From contig NZ_QZWZ01000029.1 in the NCBI RefSeq assembly GCF_003601975.1, positions 1-64,000 on the forward strand: 64,000 bases of DNA, given 5' to 3'. The notes beneath the pieces were generated by a model. That model was given only the letters and a program-made list of their open reading frames with translations. It was not told where the DNA came from and made no database searches. Each line of letters opens with the position of its first letter. The stretch's first letter is position 1. Both the position numbers and the translations under genes were made by a program. Shown piece after piece: positions 25,519-34,723 of this stretch. The stretch comes from Mesorhizobium waimense (GTDB taxonomy: Bacteria > Pseudomonadota > Alphaproteobacteria > Rhizobiales > Rhizobiaceae).

Positions 25519-26880
25519 TCACGTCCTTCCAGAAAAACGGTCCGCCCACCATGGGGCCGGATCGACAGGTTTTCCATCCTTGCGGAACTCGACGTAGAGT
25601 TCCGGCGTGGCATTTCCATTCTTCGAGGCCGAGGTGCTCGCCACCCGGGCCTCTCCCATCGCGCCGACCGGCTCTCCTGCGAGCACCGGCTGGCCAGTCG
25701 CGACGCTGATTCTGCTCATCCCCGCCAGAACGACATGATAGCCGTCGCCTGCGTTCAGGATCAAGAGTTGACCATAGGAGCGAAAAGGCCCCGCATAAAG
25801 CACATTTCCATCCGCCGGCGCGGTGACGATGGCGCCCGATTGTGTCGCAACCATGTCACCAAGCATCACCGCGCCGTTACCGTCATCCGTGCCGAAACGC
25901 TGTTTTATCTTGCCGATGACCGGCAGCGCGATCTGCCCCTGCAGCGCAGAAAACGGCGCTGAAGCGGTCAGCCGGTTGCCTTCCGGCACCGGCAGTGCAG
26001 CCAGTTCCGTCTGCGCCGGAGCCCCTGCTTGTGCGGGAACCTCTTGCGCCGGAGCCGTGTCGCCGTCAGCCGATTTCTGCTCGCCGGCCTTGGCCTGGTC
26101 CGCCGCCTTGCGCGCCTTGTCGGCCTCGAGCGAGGCGATCAGCTCCTTCAGGCTGCCGGCCTTGGCCGCCAGCGCCTCGGAGCGCTGCTTTTCCGCCGCT
26201 AGCGCCGTTTGCGTGTCGGCTTCGAGCTTTTGCTTGGCTTCGAGCAGCATGGTGAGCCGTTTCTTTTCGGCCGTCTGCTCGCCGACCGCCGCCGCCAGCC
26301 TGGCACGCTCGGCCTCGATCGAGGCCGTCACCCGTGTCTGTTCCTTGAGGTCGGCCAGCAATATATCGGTCTGCTGGCGCAGTTCCGGGACCACGGCGCC
26401 GAGCAGGATGGCGCTGCGCACCGACGACAGCGCGTCCTCCGGCTTGACCAGGATTGCCGGCGGCGGATTGAGCCCCATGCGCTGCAGCGCGCCCAGCACT
26501 TCGGCCAGCACGTCGCGCCGCGCGTTGAGCGAAGCGCGGATCTTCTGCTCCTGGCCCTTCAGCCCCTCCAGCTTGGCGCCGATGTCCTCGATGTCCTGGC
26601 CGAGCTTTTGCTCGGTCATCGCCGACTGGATCAGCGCCGCGGTGATCGAGGCGTGATCCTTCTTGACCGTCGCTATGTCGGCCGCGAGCTTCGCCAGCCG
26701 CTCGGAAGACAGCGTGATCTCCTTCGAGACCTGCTCGTATTCGGCGCGGCTCTTGTCCGGATCAGGCGCCAGGTCGAGCGTGTTTTCGGCCCTGGCGCCA
26801 CCGAGCGACAGCACGAACGCCGCCGCCGCAATGCCGCAGCCGCGCAGAACGCTCGCTCTGGTTCGTCCAATTTCAGACAT
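25519..26880 (-). CDS. EnvC-like murein hydrolase activator (M23 / LytM domain)
   Basis: 453 residues: signal peptide (AAAAFVLSLGGARA|E near 32), long coiled coils at 40-135 and 175-265, an Ala/Gln-rich linker, and a degenerate LytM domain at 320-445 (IKQRFGTDDGNG, VTAPADGNVLYAGPFRSYGQ, ILNAGDGYHVVLAGM). The usual zinc ligands (HxxxD, HxH) are not all present, as in EnvC, which activates amidases instead of cutting peptidoglycan. Likely acts in cell separation. Confidence 0.88.
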   Translation of the reverse strand: MSEIGRTRASVLRGCGIAAAAFVLSLGGARAENTLDLAPDPDKSRAEYEQVSKEITLSSERLAKLAADIATVKKDHASITAALIQSAMTEQKLGQDIEDIGAKLEGLKGQEQKIRASLNARRDVLAEVLGALQRMGLNPPPAILVKPEDALSSVRSAILLGAVVPELRQQTDILLADLKEQTRVTASIEAERARLAAAVGEQTAEKKRLTMLLEAKQKLEADTQTALAAEKQRSEALAAKAGSLKELIASLEADKARKAADQAKAGEQKSADGDTAPAQEVPAQAGAPAQTELAALPVPEGNRLTASAPFSALQGQIALPVIGKIKQRFGTDDGNGAVMLGDMVATQSGAIVTAPADGNVLYAGPFRSYGQLLILNAGDGYHVVLAGMSRISVATGQPVLAGEPVGAMGEARVASTSASKNGNATPELYVEFRKDGKPVDPAPWWADRFSGRT

Positions 26881-27017
26881 TGAAGCCCGACTCTATGCGT
26901 GGCTTCGTTAACGAACAATCAACCATGTTCGATCGGCCTGCCAACGGCGCACAATATGCCGCTGCATTGGGGCGGAAATCCGGGCGGCTGGCGCCGATGC
27001 ACAGGATTCGGCGCGGT

Positions 27018-27500
27018 CTATGAGCGATGATAGGGATGGCCCGACAAGATGGTGCTGACCCTGTAGAGCTGCTCGCCCAGCATCACCCGCACCAGCTGAT
27101 GCGGCCAGGTCAGCGCGCCGAACGACACCACCAGATCAGCCTGGTCGCGCAGTGACTGGTCGTGGCCATCGGCGCCGCCGATGGCGATGACCAGCGCCTT
27201 GCGGCCGCTGTCGCGCAACAGCCCGATGCGGCCGGCGAAATCTTCGGAGGAAAAACTTTTGCCGCGTTCGTCGAGCAGGATCAGCGCAGTGCCTTGCTGC
27301 AGCTGCGTCTGCAGCTTCTGGCCTTCCTCGCGCCGCCGCTCATTGGCGGTCTGGGCGCGGCCTTCGGCAATCTCGACAACGCCTGAGAATTCGAGCCCGA
27401 CCGGGGGACCGCTCTTGGCGAATCGCTCGAAATAGCGGTCGGCGAGCAGCTTCTCGGGGCCGGCTTTCATCCGGCCCACGGCATGAACCGCAATCTTCAT
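27018..27500 (-). CDS. rlmH: 23S rRNA pseudouridine1915 N3-methyltransferase
   Basis: 160 residues from the ATG at 27500, giving MKIAVHAVGRMKAGPE. SPOUT-fold methyltransferase with the C-terminal knot ALVIAIGGADGHDQ near 110 and LTWPHQLVRVMLGEQLYR near 135, ending HPYHRS as RlmH does. It methylates pseudouridine 1915 of the 50S subunit after subunit joining. It follows rsfS, the standard neighbour. Confidence 0.95.
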   Translation of the reverse strand: MKIAVHAVGRMKAGPEKLLADRYFERFAKSGPPVGLEFSGVVEIAEGRAQTANERRREEGQKLQTQLQQGTALILLDERGKSFSSEDFAGRIGLLRDSGRKALVIAIGGADGHDQSLRDQADLVVSFGALTWPHQLVRVMLGEQLYRVSTILSGHPYHRS

Positions 27501-27558
27501 CCCTGCCTCGAAGAGCCGTCGATGCATGCACAGCGGCATGCATCAAAACAGATGCGGC

Positions 27559-28026
27559 TCAGTGGAGCGTCTCTTCCTCGAGGTCCGGCGCCTGCCACAT
27601 CTTTTCAAGATTGTAGAATTCGCGGACTTCGGGGCGGAAGACATGGACGATGATGTCGCCCGAATCGATCAGGACCCAGTCGGCGCCGGCCAACCCCTCA
27701 ACGCGCGCCATGCCGAGACCGGCATCCTTGAGCGCCTTGAGCAGGTGATCGGCGACAGCCGAGACATGACGGTGCGATCGGCCCGATGCGACAACCATAT
27801 AGTCGCCGAGGCTCGATTTCCCCTGAATGTCGATTGAGACGATGTTTTCGGCCTTGGAGTCTTCCAGACTGGCAAGGACTGTCTTGATGGCGCGGGACAC
27901 GGCGTCGTTTACGCTGATCCCGGCCGGCGAAGGCACGATGTCGGCCTTCTTCCGCAGTGCTGTTCTCAGTGTATTTCCTTTCGCAGCAAGAACAACCAAA
28001 TCACCCGCCAAATCAGGTGACACCAC
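27559..28026 (-). CDS. rsfS: Ribosomal silencing factor RsfS
   Basis: Up to 155 residues from the GTG at 28026; the conserved part begins near residue 36 (AGISVNDAVSRAIKTVLASL), so a later start is possible. RsfS features include IVSIDIQGKSSLGDYMVVAS, GRSHRHVSAVADHL, and GADWVLIDSGDIIVHVF. It binds L14 and blocks subunit joining when nutrients are scarce. In most rhizobia nadD directly precedes it; here an mscS-like gene and an MFS gene lie in between. Confidence 0.93.
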   Translation of the reverse strand: MVSPDLAGDLVVLAAKGNTLRTALRKKADIVPSPAGISVNDAVSRAIKTVLASLEDSKAENIVSIDIQGKSSLGDYMVVASGRSHRHVSAVADHLLKALKDAGLGMARVEGLAGADWVLIDSGDIIVHVFRPEVREFYNLEKMWQAPDLEEETLH

Positions 28027-28177
28027 TTAGATAGGCAGAGTTCCGTTGCAGTTTCAAGACGGGGATCGCTGCCGCCGCCAACGCGGTGCTCTGCGGTTGG
28101 TTCCGAATGCCGGCAAATATCGGAACTTTGGGCTCATTGGCGGGTTATCGGCTTGCCTCCCAAATCGGATTCCCAGA

Positions 28178-29036
28178 ATGCCCATCGATCCTCAGAACAC
28201 GCTCCTCACCGTGCAGGCGGGCCTTGCCCAACTCAGCACCCTGATCGTCTCCTACTCCTTTTCCGCCATCGGCGCCGTCATCCTGCTGGTTGTCGGTTAT
28301 ATCGTGGCCGGCCTCGCCGAGCGCTCGATCTCCGCCGGCCTGAAACACATCCATGGCTTCGACGCGACGCTGCGCCATTTCTTCTCGAAGATCGTCCGCT
28401 ACGCCATCCTGATCCTCGTCGTCATCATGGTTCTCGGCCAGTTCGGCGTGCAGACGGCCTCGATCATCGCCGCTGTCGGCGCCATTGGTCTCGCCATCGG
28501 CCTGGCGCTGCAGGGAACGCTGCAGAACATCGCCGCCGGCATCATGCTGCTGGCGCTCAGGCCGTTCCGCATCGGTGAATATGTCGAGGTCGGCGCCATT
28601 TCCGGCACCGTCGAGGAAGTCGGCCTGTTCGCCACCAGGCTGCGCACGGTCGACGGCGTCTACGTGCTGGCGCCCAATTCGACCCTCTGGAACCAGCCCG
28701 TCCGCAACTTTACCCGCAACGGCGTCCGCCGCGGCGACATCACGCTCACCATTCGGCTCGTGGAACGACATCGATTACGCACAAAAGACGATGCTCAGCG
28801 TCTCCGCCGCCGAGCGGCGTGTCAGGCGGGAGCCGGCGCCGATCGCCTTCGTCTCGACCGTCGGCGACACCGGCGTCGCCGTCTCCTTGCGCTACTGGAC
28901 CTCGGCGGCGGATTTCTTCGCCACACAGATCGATCTCACCAAGCGCATCAAGCAGGCTTTCGATGCCGAGGGGCTTTCGGTTCCCGCACCGCCGCCGGAC
29001 GCCCAGCGGCCGGAACCCTCCAGCACCCGGCAATAG
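28178..29036 (+). pseudogene. Small-conductance mechanosensitive channel (MscS family), frameshifted
   Basis: From the ATG at 28178: three membrane helices, with the pore helix around 90-120 (IAAVGAIGLAIGLALQGTLQ), then the MscS beta domain (RPFRIGEYVEVGAISGTVEE). Near 28757 the frame is lost: the first frame ends in an unrelated Arg-rich tail, whereas WNDIDYAQKTML ... FATQIDLTKRIKQAFDAEGL, the proper C-terminal domain, continues in the next frame to a TAG at 29034-29036. A 1-nt insertion or 2-nt deletion explains it. It is either a recent pseudogene or a sequence error. Confidence 0.82.
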
Positions 29037-29046
29037 CGAGGCACCT

Positions 29047-30336
29047 TCAGCCGTCGCGCTGCTGATCCGGCGCGAAGGCAAGCTCCACCGGCAGCGGTGC
29101 CTGCGCGCTCATCGGCGCGAAGCTGCCGGTCTCGGCCGTCGGCACCGGCTGCGTCGTCACCACCCGCCACAGCACGAACAGGCAGAAGGCGGAGGCAATA
29201 GCGATTGCTACATAGATGAAGGCCTGAGTCCCATAGAGGGCGGAAAGCCCGGTCACGATCCCCGGCACGACGAAGCCCGACAGCGACCAGGCAAACAAAA
29301 GCGAACTCGACAGCGCCACCATGTCGTTCTTGTTGGCGCGGTCGGCGGCATGCGCGCTGGCTAGCGAATAGATCGATTCCGAGGCGCCGTCCCACACGAT
29401 GTAAATCACCACCAGGGCCGCCAGCGCGCCGCCATCGAAGCCGATGGCAAGCATGCCCGCCGCCACCGCGAGCGCGGCGGCGGCGATCAGCACATAGCGT
29501 CGGTCGGTGCGGTCGGAGATCCAGCCGAGCGGTATTTGCAGGATCAGCGTGCCAACAGGCATCGCCGCCAAAAGCAGGGCCACATCGGCCTGGCTGTAGC
29601 CCTTGGCCGTGGCATGGATCGGCGCGAAGCCCGCGATCGCCATCGAAAGCCCGCCGACGGCCAGCATGCCGGCGACGCCGACCGGCGAGATCCGCCAGGC
29701 CCGACCAAGCGCCACCGACGCTGCCTGTGGCGGTGGCGGCTGGGCAAGCCGCGTCATACCGACCGGCAGGATCGACACAGCGGTAAACGCGATGCCGATC
29801 AGCGGCGCGGCCGCGGTCTGGATATCGATCGCCGCCAGCGTGGCATAGCCGACGCCAAGCCCGGCGACATAGGCGACGTAGAACACCGCCATGACCCGTC
29901 CGCGAATGGCGTTGGCGACGGCATCGTTGAGCCAGCTCTGGGCGACGATGAACAGGCCGCAGATAGAAAACCCGTAAAGCGCACGCGCCGCGATCCACAG
30001 CAGCGGGTAGGTCCCGGCGCCGATTGCCGCATTGGACAGCGCAATCAGCGCCGACAGCACCATGAACGCGCGCGCATGCCCGACCCTGCGCACCAGTGGC
30101 CCGGTCAGGATGCAGCCGGCAAGGCCGCCTGCGGAAAGGCCGGTGATGATCAGCCCGGCCCAGGTCGGATCGAAGCCACCGGCGCCGAGGCGAACCGGGA
30201 TATAGGCAAACATCAGCCCATTGCCGACCGCGATCAGCGCCATCGACAGCACGACGCTGGTAATCGCGATCAGCGGCGCCGGCGGGTTGCCCTCTTCCGA
30301 ACCGGTTTCGAATTGATTTTTCTTTGAAATCGCCAT
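29047..30336 (-). CDS. MFS transporter (YcaD-like)
   Basis: 429 residues with twelve predicted membrane segments. Conserved MFS loops are seen: GPLVRRVGHARAFM near 80-93 and LGWISDRTDRRYVL near 270. A proline-rich central loop (QPPPPQAAS) separates the halves. The overall pattern is that of YcaD-type permeases; substrate unknown. It converges on the frameshifted mscS gene 10 bp away and, with it, is inserted between nadD and rsfS. Confidence 0.85.
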   Translation of the reverse strand: MAISKKNQFETGSEEGNPPAPLIAITSVVLSMALIAVGNGLMFAYIPVRLGAGGFDPTWAGLIITGLSAGGLAGCILTGPLVRRVGHARAFMVLSALIALSNAAIGAGTYPLLWIAARALYGFSICGLFIVAQSWLNDAVANAIRGRVMAVFYVAYVAGLGVGYATLAAIDIQTAAAPLIGIAFTAVSILPVGMTRLAQPPPPQAASVALGRAWRISPVGVAGMLAVGGLSMAIAGFAPIHATAKGYSQADVALLLAAMPVGTLILQIPLGWISDRTDRRYVLIAAAALAVAAGMLAIGFDGGALAALVVIYIVWDGASESIYSLASAHAADRANKNDMVALSSSLLFAWSLSGFVVPGIVTGLSALYGTQAFIYVAIAIASAFCLFVLWRVVTTQPVPTAETGSFAPMSAQAPLPVELAFAPDQQRDG

Positions 30337-30404
30337 GTCCGGTCAGGATCGCCTACCAAACGGACAAACGCAGCCGCAAATGCGACATGGCCGGGCGGCC
30401 CGGC

Positions 30405-31043
30405 TCAGTCTTTCGTAGCCTTGCGAATGGCGCTCGACGACAGCGACGAGCGCGGACCGTGGATGAAGGTCCAGGCCGGCGCCTTCATGCGGGCGAGGCG
30501 TGGCGCGTCGCCCTCGTCGACGCGGGCATAGTCGAAGGTCTTGGCGACCACCGACGACAGGAAGGAGAGCGTGGCCCCTGGGCGATCGATGACGGCGATC
30601 GGGAAGGTCATGACGATCTGGCGCCAGCGCTGCCAGCGGTGGAAGTCGCGCAAGCTATCGGCGCCCATGATCCAGACGAAGTCGACGCCAGGATTGCGCG
30701 CCTTGACCAGCGCCAGCGTGTCGGCGGTGAAGCGCACATGATGCGCGGCCTCGAAGGCGGTGACCTTGATCTTCGGGTTCTTGGCGATCTGCTCGGACTG
30801 CTGCAGGCGCTCGCTGAGCGGCGCGAGTTCGCGCGTGCTCTTCAGCGGATTGCCGGGCGTCACCATCCACCACAACTGGTCGAGCGCCAGCCGCCGGAGC
30901 GCAATCTCGGCGACCAGCGCATGGCCAGCATGCGGCGGGTTGAACGAGCCACCGAAGAGGCCGACGGCCACACCCCTGCCGGCATGCGGCATCTTGAGAT
31001 GCGAATGTCCGACGCCTGGCCAGGACTTGGAAATATCGCTCAA
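30405..31043 (-). CDS. nadD: Nicotinate-nucleotide adenylyltransferase
   Basis: 212 residues. Nucleotidyltransferase motif GLFGGSFNPPHAGH ends at 41 and the C-terminal SSLSSSAIRKATKD holds the ISSTxIR-type motif. It makes deamido-NAD from nicotinate mononucleotide and ATP. The start is probably the TTG at 31041-31043, which overlaps the proA stop codon (TTGA); an internal ATG at residue 18 is the alternative. Part of obgE-proB-proA-nadD. Confidence 0.93.
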   Translation of the reverse strand: MSDISKSWPGVGHSHLKMPHAGRGVAVGLFGGSFNPPHAGHALVAEIALRRLALDQLWWMVTPGNPLKSTRELAPLSERLQQSEQIAKNPKIKVTAFEAAHHVRFTADTLALVKARNPGVDFVWIMGADSLRDFHRWQRWRQIVMTFPIAVIDRPGATLSFLSSVVAKTFDYARVDEGDAPRLARMKAPAWTFIHGPRSSLSSSAIRKATKD

Positions 31044-32326
31044 GGCCGTATCTGGCCAGACCCGCGCACGCGGTATTTGAACGAGGTCAGTTGCTCGACG
31101 CCGACCGGGCCGCGCGCATGCATCTTGCCGGTGGCGATGCCGATCTCGGCGCCCATGCCGAACTCGCCGCCATCGGCGAACTGGGTCGAGGCGTTGTGCA
31201 GGAGGATCGCCGAATCGATCTCGTTGAAGAAGCGTCCCACCACCTGCGCATCCTCGGCGACGATCGCCTCGGTGTGATGCGAGGAGAAGGTCTCGATGTG
31301 CTCGATTGCGCCGGCAACGCCGTCGACCAGTTTTACCGCAAGGATGGCATCGAGATATTCGGTCACCCAGTCGGCTTCGGTCGCCGGCTTGGCGTCGAAG
31401 AACAGCTTCAGCACCTCGGCATCGGCATGTATCTCGCAGCCTGCTGCACGCAGCGCGTCGAGGATCGGCACCAGATGGGTAGAGGCGACGGCGCGGTCGA
31501 CCAGCAGCGTCTCGGCGGCGCCACAGACGCCGGTGCGCCGCATCTTGGCGTTGACCGCGATCCTGATCGCCATGTCGAGGACCGCCGAGCGATCGATGTA
31601 GAGATGGCAGATGCCTTCGAGATGCGCGAAGACCGGCACCCGCGCCTCGCTCTGCACGCGCCCGACCAGGCTTTTTCCGCCGCGCGGAATGATCACGTCG
31701 AGATTGCCGGAAAGCCCCTTCAGCATCTCGCCGACGGCGGCGCGATCGGCGGTCGGCACCAGTTGGATGGCGTCCCCGGGCAGATCGGCTGCCTTCAGCC
31801 CATCGACCAGGCAGGCATGGATGGCGGCCGACGAATTCAGCGAATCCGAACCACCGCGCAGGACGACCGGATTGCCGGCCTTGAGGCAGAGCGCGCCGGC
31901 ATCGGCCGTCACGTTCGGCCGGCTCTCAAAGATGACGCCGACGACGCCGAGCGGCGTGCGCACGCGTTCGATGTGCAGGCCGTTGGGCCGGTCCCATTCC
32001 ACGATCACATCGCCGACCGGATCGCTGAGTTCGGCGATTTCACGGATGCCGTCGGCGATAGTGCGGATACGCGCCGGATCGAGCTTCAGCCGGTCCATGA
32101 AGGAGGCGGAAAGCCCGGACTCGTGACCGTTCGAGATGTCGATGGCATTGGCCTCGAGTATCTCCTGCTCCCGACGCACGATCGCGTCGGCCATAGCGAC
32201 GAGAGCGGTATTCTTGGACGCGGTGGTGGCAGTGGCCAGAGGTCGGGCGGCGGCACGGGCACGACGGCCGATATCGGCCATCAGCGCAACAGTGTCATCC
32301 CCGGATTTTTCATGCAGCTTCAGCAT
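31040..32326 (-). CDS. proA: Gamma-glutamyl phosphate reductase
   Basis: 428 residues of aldehyde dehydrogenase fold. PLGVVGVIFESRPNVTADAG near 127 and the catalytic Cys in RRTGVCGAAETLL near 265 are typical of ProA. It reduces glutamyl 5-phosphate to glutamate 5-semialdehyde in proline synthesis. It sits 3 bp after proB and overlaps nadD by 4 bp. Confidence 0.96.
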   Translation of the reverse strand: MLKLHEKSGDDTVALMADIGRRARAAARPLATATTASKNTALVAMADAIVRREQEILEANAIDISNGHESGLSASFMDRLKLDPARIRTIADGIREIAELSDPVGDVIVEWDRPNGLHIERVRTPLGVVGVIFESRPNVTADAGALCLKAGNPVVLRGGSDSLNSSAAIHACLVDGLKAADLPGDAIQLVPTADRAAVGEMLKGLSGNLDVIIPRGGKSLVGRVQSEARVPVFAHLEGICHLYIDRSAVLDMAIRIAVNAKMRRTGVCGAAETLLVDRAVASTHLVPILDALRAAGCEIHADAEVLKLFFDAKPATEADWVTEYLDAILAVKLVDGVAGAIEHIETFSSHHTEAIVAEDAQVVGRFFNEIDSAILLHNASTQFADGGEFGMGAEIGIATGKMHARGPVGVEQLTSFKYRVRGSGQIRP

Positions 32327-32329
32327 GGC

Positions 32330-33493
32330 TCACCCTCCGCTGGATACTTGGTCACCGGCCAATATTTGATCGCTGGAGTGGCTCACTACAAGGTCGTCGC
32401 GGTGGATCATCGCCGAGCGCGCCTCATAGCCGAGCACGGTTTCGATCTCGGCCGTCTTCAGCCCTGCGATCCTTACGGCATCGGCGGCATCATAGGCAAC
32501 CAGGCCGCGCGCGATCTCGCGGCCCTCTGGCGACAGGATCGCCACCGTGTCGCCGCGCGAGAAATTGCCGCTGACCAGCTTTACGCCGGCCGGCAGCAGC
32601 GACTTGCCCGACAGGAGCGCGCCGATGGCGCCGGCATCGACGGTCAGCCGGCCCGCTGGTTCGAGCTGGCCGGCAATCCAGGTCTTGTAGCCCTTGACCG
32701 GGTTGGCGCTTGGCCGGAAGAAGGTGGCCCGCTCGCCGCGCTCGATCGCCATGAGCGGCGACAGCCTCGTGCCCGATGTGATGATCATGGCGGTGCCAGC
32801 GGCGGTGGCGATCTTACCGGCGTCGAGTTTTGTCCGCATGCCGCCGCGCGACAACTCCGAGGCGGCCGCTCCCGCCATCGCTTCGATATCCGGCGTAATG
32901 CGGTCGACCACCGGAATGAATTTTGCCGCGGGATCGCGTGCCGGCGGCGCCGTATAGAGCCCGTCGATGTCGGAGAGCAGCACCAGCAAATCGGCGCCCA
33001 TCATGGTGGCGACGCGCGCAGCCAACCGGTCATTGTCGCCATAGCGGATCTCGGAAGTGGCCACCGTGTCGTTCTCGTTGATGACCGGCACCGCCTTCAT
33101 CTTCAGAAGCGTCGAGATCGTCGCCCTTGCGTTGAGGTAGCGGCGGCGCTCTTCGGTGTCCCCGAGCGTCAAAAGGATCTGGCCCGATTTCAGCCCGCCC
33201 TTGCCGAGCGCATCCGACCAGGCGCCGGCCAGCGCGATCTGCCCGACGGCGGCCGCCGCCTGGCTCTCCTCGAGCTTCAGCGCCCTTTTTCCCAGGCCGA
33301 GAATGGTTCGGCCAAGCGCAATGGCGCCGGACGACACGACCATCACCTCGGCACCGCCATGGGCGAGCATGGCGATATCGTCGGCCAGCGAATCCAGCCA
33401 GTCACGCTTCAGGCCCATCGTCCTGTCGACGAGCAGCGCCGAGCCGATCTTGACGGTGACACGCCGGTATTTCTTCAGCGACTGCATGGTCAT
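32330..33493 (-). CDS. proB: Glutamate 5-kinase with PUA domain
   Basis: 387 residues: amino-acid kinase domain (VTVKIGSALLVD near 12, VVSSGAIALGR near 53, INENDTVAT near 142, GGMRTKLDAGKIATAAGT near 220) and a C-terminal PUA domain at about 285-375. It phosphorylates glutamate, the first and feedback-inhibited step of proline synthesis. Its ATG at 33493 overlaps the obgE stop (ATGA); a second ATG two codons later is possible. Confidence 0.96.
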   Translation of the reverse strand: MTMQSLKKYRRVTVKIGSALLVDRTMGLKRDWLDSLADDIAMLAHGGAEVMVVSSGAIALGRTILGLGKRALKLEESQAAAAVGQIALAGAWSDALGKGGLKSGQILLTLGDTEERRRYLNARATISTLLKMKAVPVINENDTVATSEIRYGDNDRLAARVATMMGADLLVLLSDIDGLYTAPPARDPAAKFIPVVDRITPDIEAMAGAAASELSRGGMRTKLDAGKIATAAGTAMIITSGTRLSPLMAIERGERATFFRPSANPVKGYKTWIAGQLEPAGRLTVDAGAIGALLSGKSLLPAGVKLVSGNFSRGDTVAILSPEGREIARGLVAYDAADAVRIAGLKTAEIETVLGYEARSAMIHRDDLVVSHSSDQILAGDQVSSGG

Positions 33494-34518
33494 TGCCAGC
33501 GCGTGCCAACCGGAACGACGACCTTGTCGCGCGCCTCTGCCACCACCGCCATCAGCGCCCTTTGCACCGCCTCGACGCCTTCACCGGTGACAGCCGACAA
33601 AAGCATCGGCGCACGGCCGACGGCGCGTTTCAGCGACGCAACCTTCTTCTTGCGCTCGTCGGCGTCGAGGGTATCGACCTGCGACAGTGCCACGATCTCG
33701 ACCTTCTCGATCAGACCATTGCCATAGGCGTCGAGTTCGGCGCGTACCGTCTTGTAGGCCTTGCCCGGATTTTCCTCTTGCGCCGAGACCAGATGCAAAA
33801 GCAACCGCGTGCGCTCGACATGGCCCAAAAAGCGATCGCCGATGCCGACGCCCTCATGCGCGCCTTCGATCAGGCCGGGAATGTCGGCGATGACGAATTC
33901 GCGGCCGTCGATGCGGGCGACGCCGAGGCCGGGATGCAGCGTGGTGAACGGATAGTCGGCGATCTTCGGCTTGGCCGCAGTCACCGCCGCAAGAAAGGTC
34001 GACTTGCCGGCATTGGGCAAGCCGACCAGGCCGGCATCAGCAATCAGCTTCAGCCTGAGCCAGATGTTCATCTCCTCGCCCGGCAGGCCCGGATTGGCGC
34101 GCCGCGGCGCCTGGTTGGTCGAGGTCTTGAAATGCTGGTTGCCGAAGCCGCCATTGCCGCCCTTGGCCAAGAGGAAGCGCTGGCCGACCACGGTCAGGTC
34201 GCAGATCAGCGTCTCGTTGTCTTCTTCGAAAACCTGGGTTCCGGCCGGCACCTTCAGCGTCACGTCGGCGCCCTTGGCGCCGGTCATGTTGCGGCCCATG
34301 CCATGCGTGCCGGTCTTGGCCTTGAAATGCTGCTGATAGCGATAGTCGATCAGCGTGTTCAGCCCGTCGACCGCCTCCAGCCAGACATCGCCGCCGCGGC
34401 CGCCGTCGCCGCCATCCGGCCCGCCGAATTCGATGAATTTTTCGCGCCGGAACGACACCGAACCGGCGCCGCCGTCGCCGGAGCGGATGTAAACCTTGGC
34501 CTGATCGAGAAATTTCAT
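33490..34518 (-). CDS. obgE: Obg-family GTPase (ribosome assembly / stress)
   Basis: 342 residues. The glycine-rich Obg fold covers 1-158 (GDGGAGSVSFRREKFIEFGG, GPDGGDGGRGGDV, GGNGGFGN) and the G domain 160-330 with GLPNAGKST, DIPGLIEGA and a NKxD-like LSQVDTLD. It helps 50S maturation and links growth to (p)ppGpp. The protein lacks the long C-terminal domain seen in some homologues. First gene of the obgE-proB-proA-nadD set. Confidence 0.96.
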   Translation of the reverse strand: MKFLDQAKVYIRSGDGGAGSVSFRREKFIEFGGPDGGDGGRGGDVWLEAVDGLNTLIDYRYQQHFKAKTGTHGMGRNMTGAKGADVTLKVPAGTQVFEEDNETLICDLTVVGQRFLLAKGGNGGFGNQHFKTSTNQAPRRANPGLPGEEMNIWLRLKLIADAGLVGLPNAGKSTFLAAVTAAKPKIADYPFTTLHPGLGVARIDGREFVIADIPGLIEGAHEGVGIGDRFLGHVERTRLLLHLVSAQEENPGKAYKTVRAELDAYGNGLIEKVEIVALSQVDTLDADERKKKVASLKRAVGRAPMLLSAVTGEGVEAVQRALMAVVAEARDKVVVPVGTRWQ

Positions 34519-34723
34519 CGGATTTTCGGGTTTCTGCTAATGGGCTTGCGCGATTGCTCTAAACCAAGGCGAGGCGAAGGGCGAGGCCGTTTTGCGAACG
34601 ATTGCGCCGACGCCGGCTTTTGCTGAGGCGCGGGACGCGGTAGCACTGTGAGCTTGCGCCTGACCCCGGCGAAGATCGGTTACGGCTTTCGGGGGCAGAA
34701 CGCCGGGCTGGGGAAATGCTGGC

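Noticed and set aside
31091..33727. 878-codon plus-strand open frame opposite proA-proB
   Set aside because: Composition is that of a reversed coding strand (many His, Arg, Asp); proA and proB on the other strand are certain.
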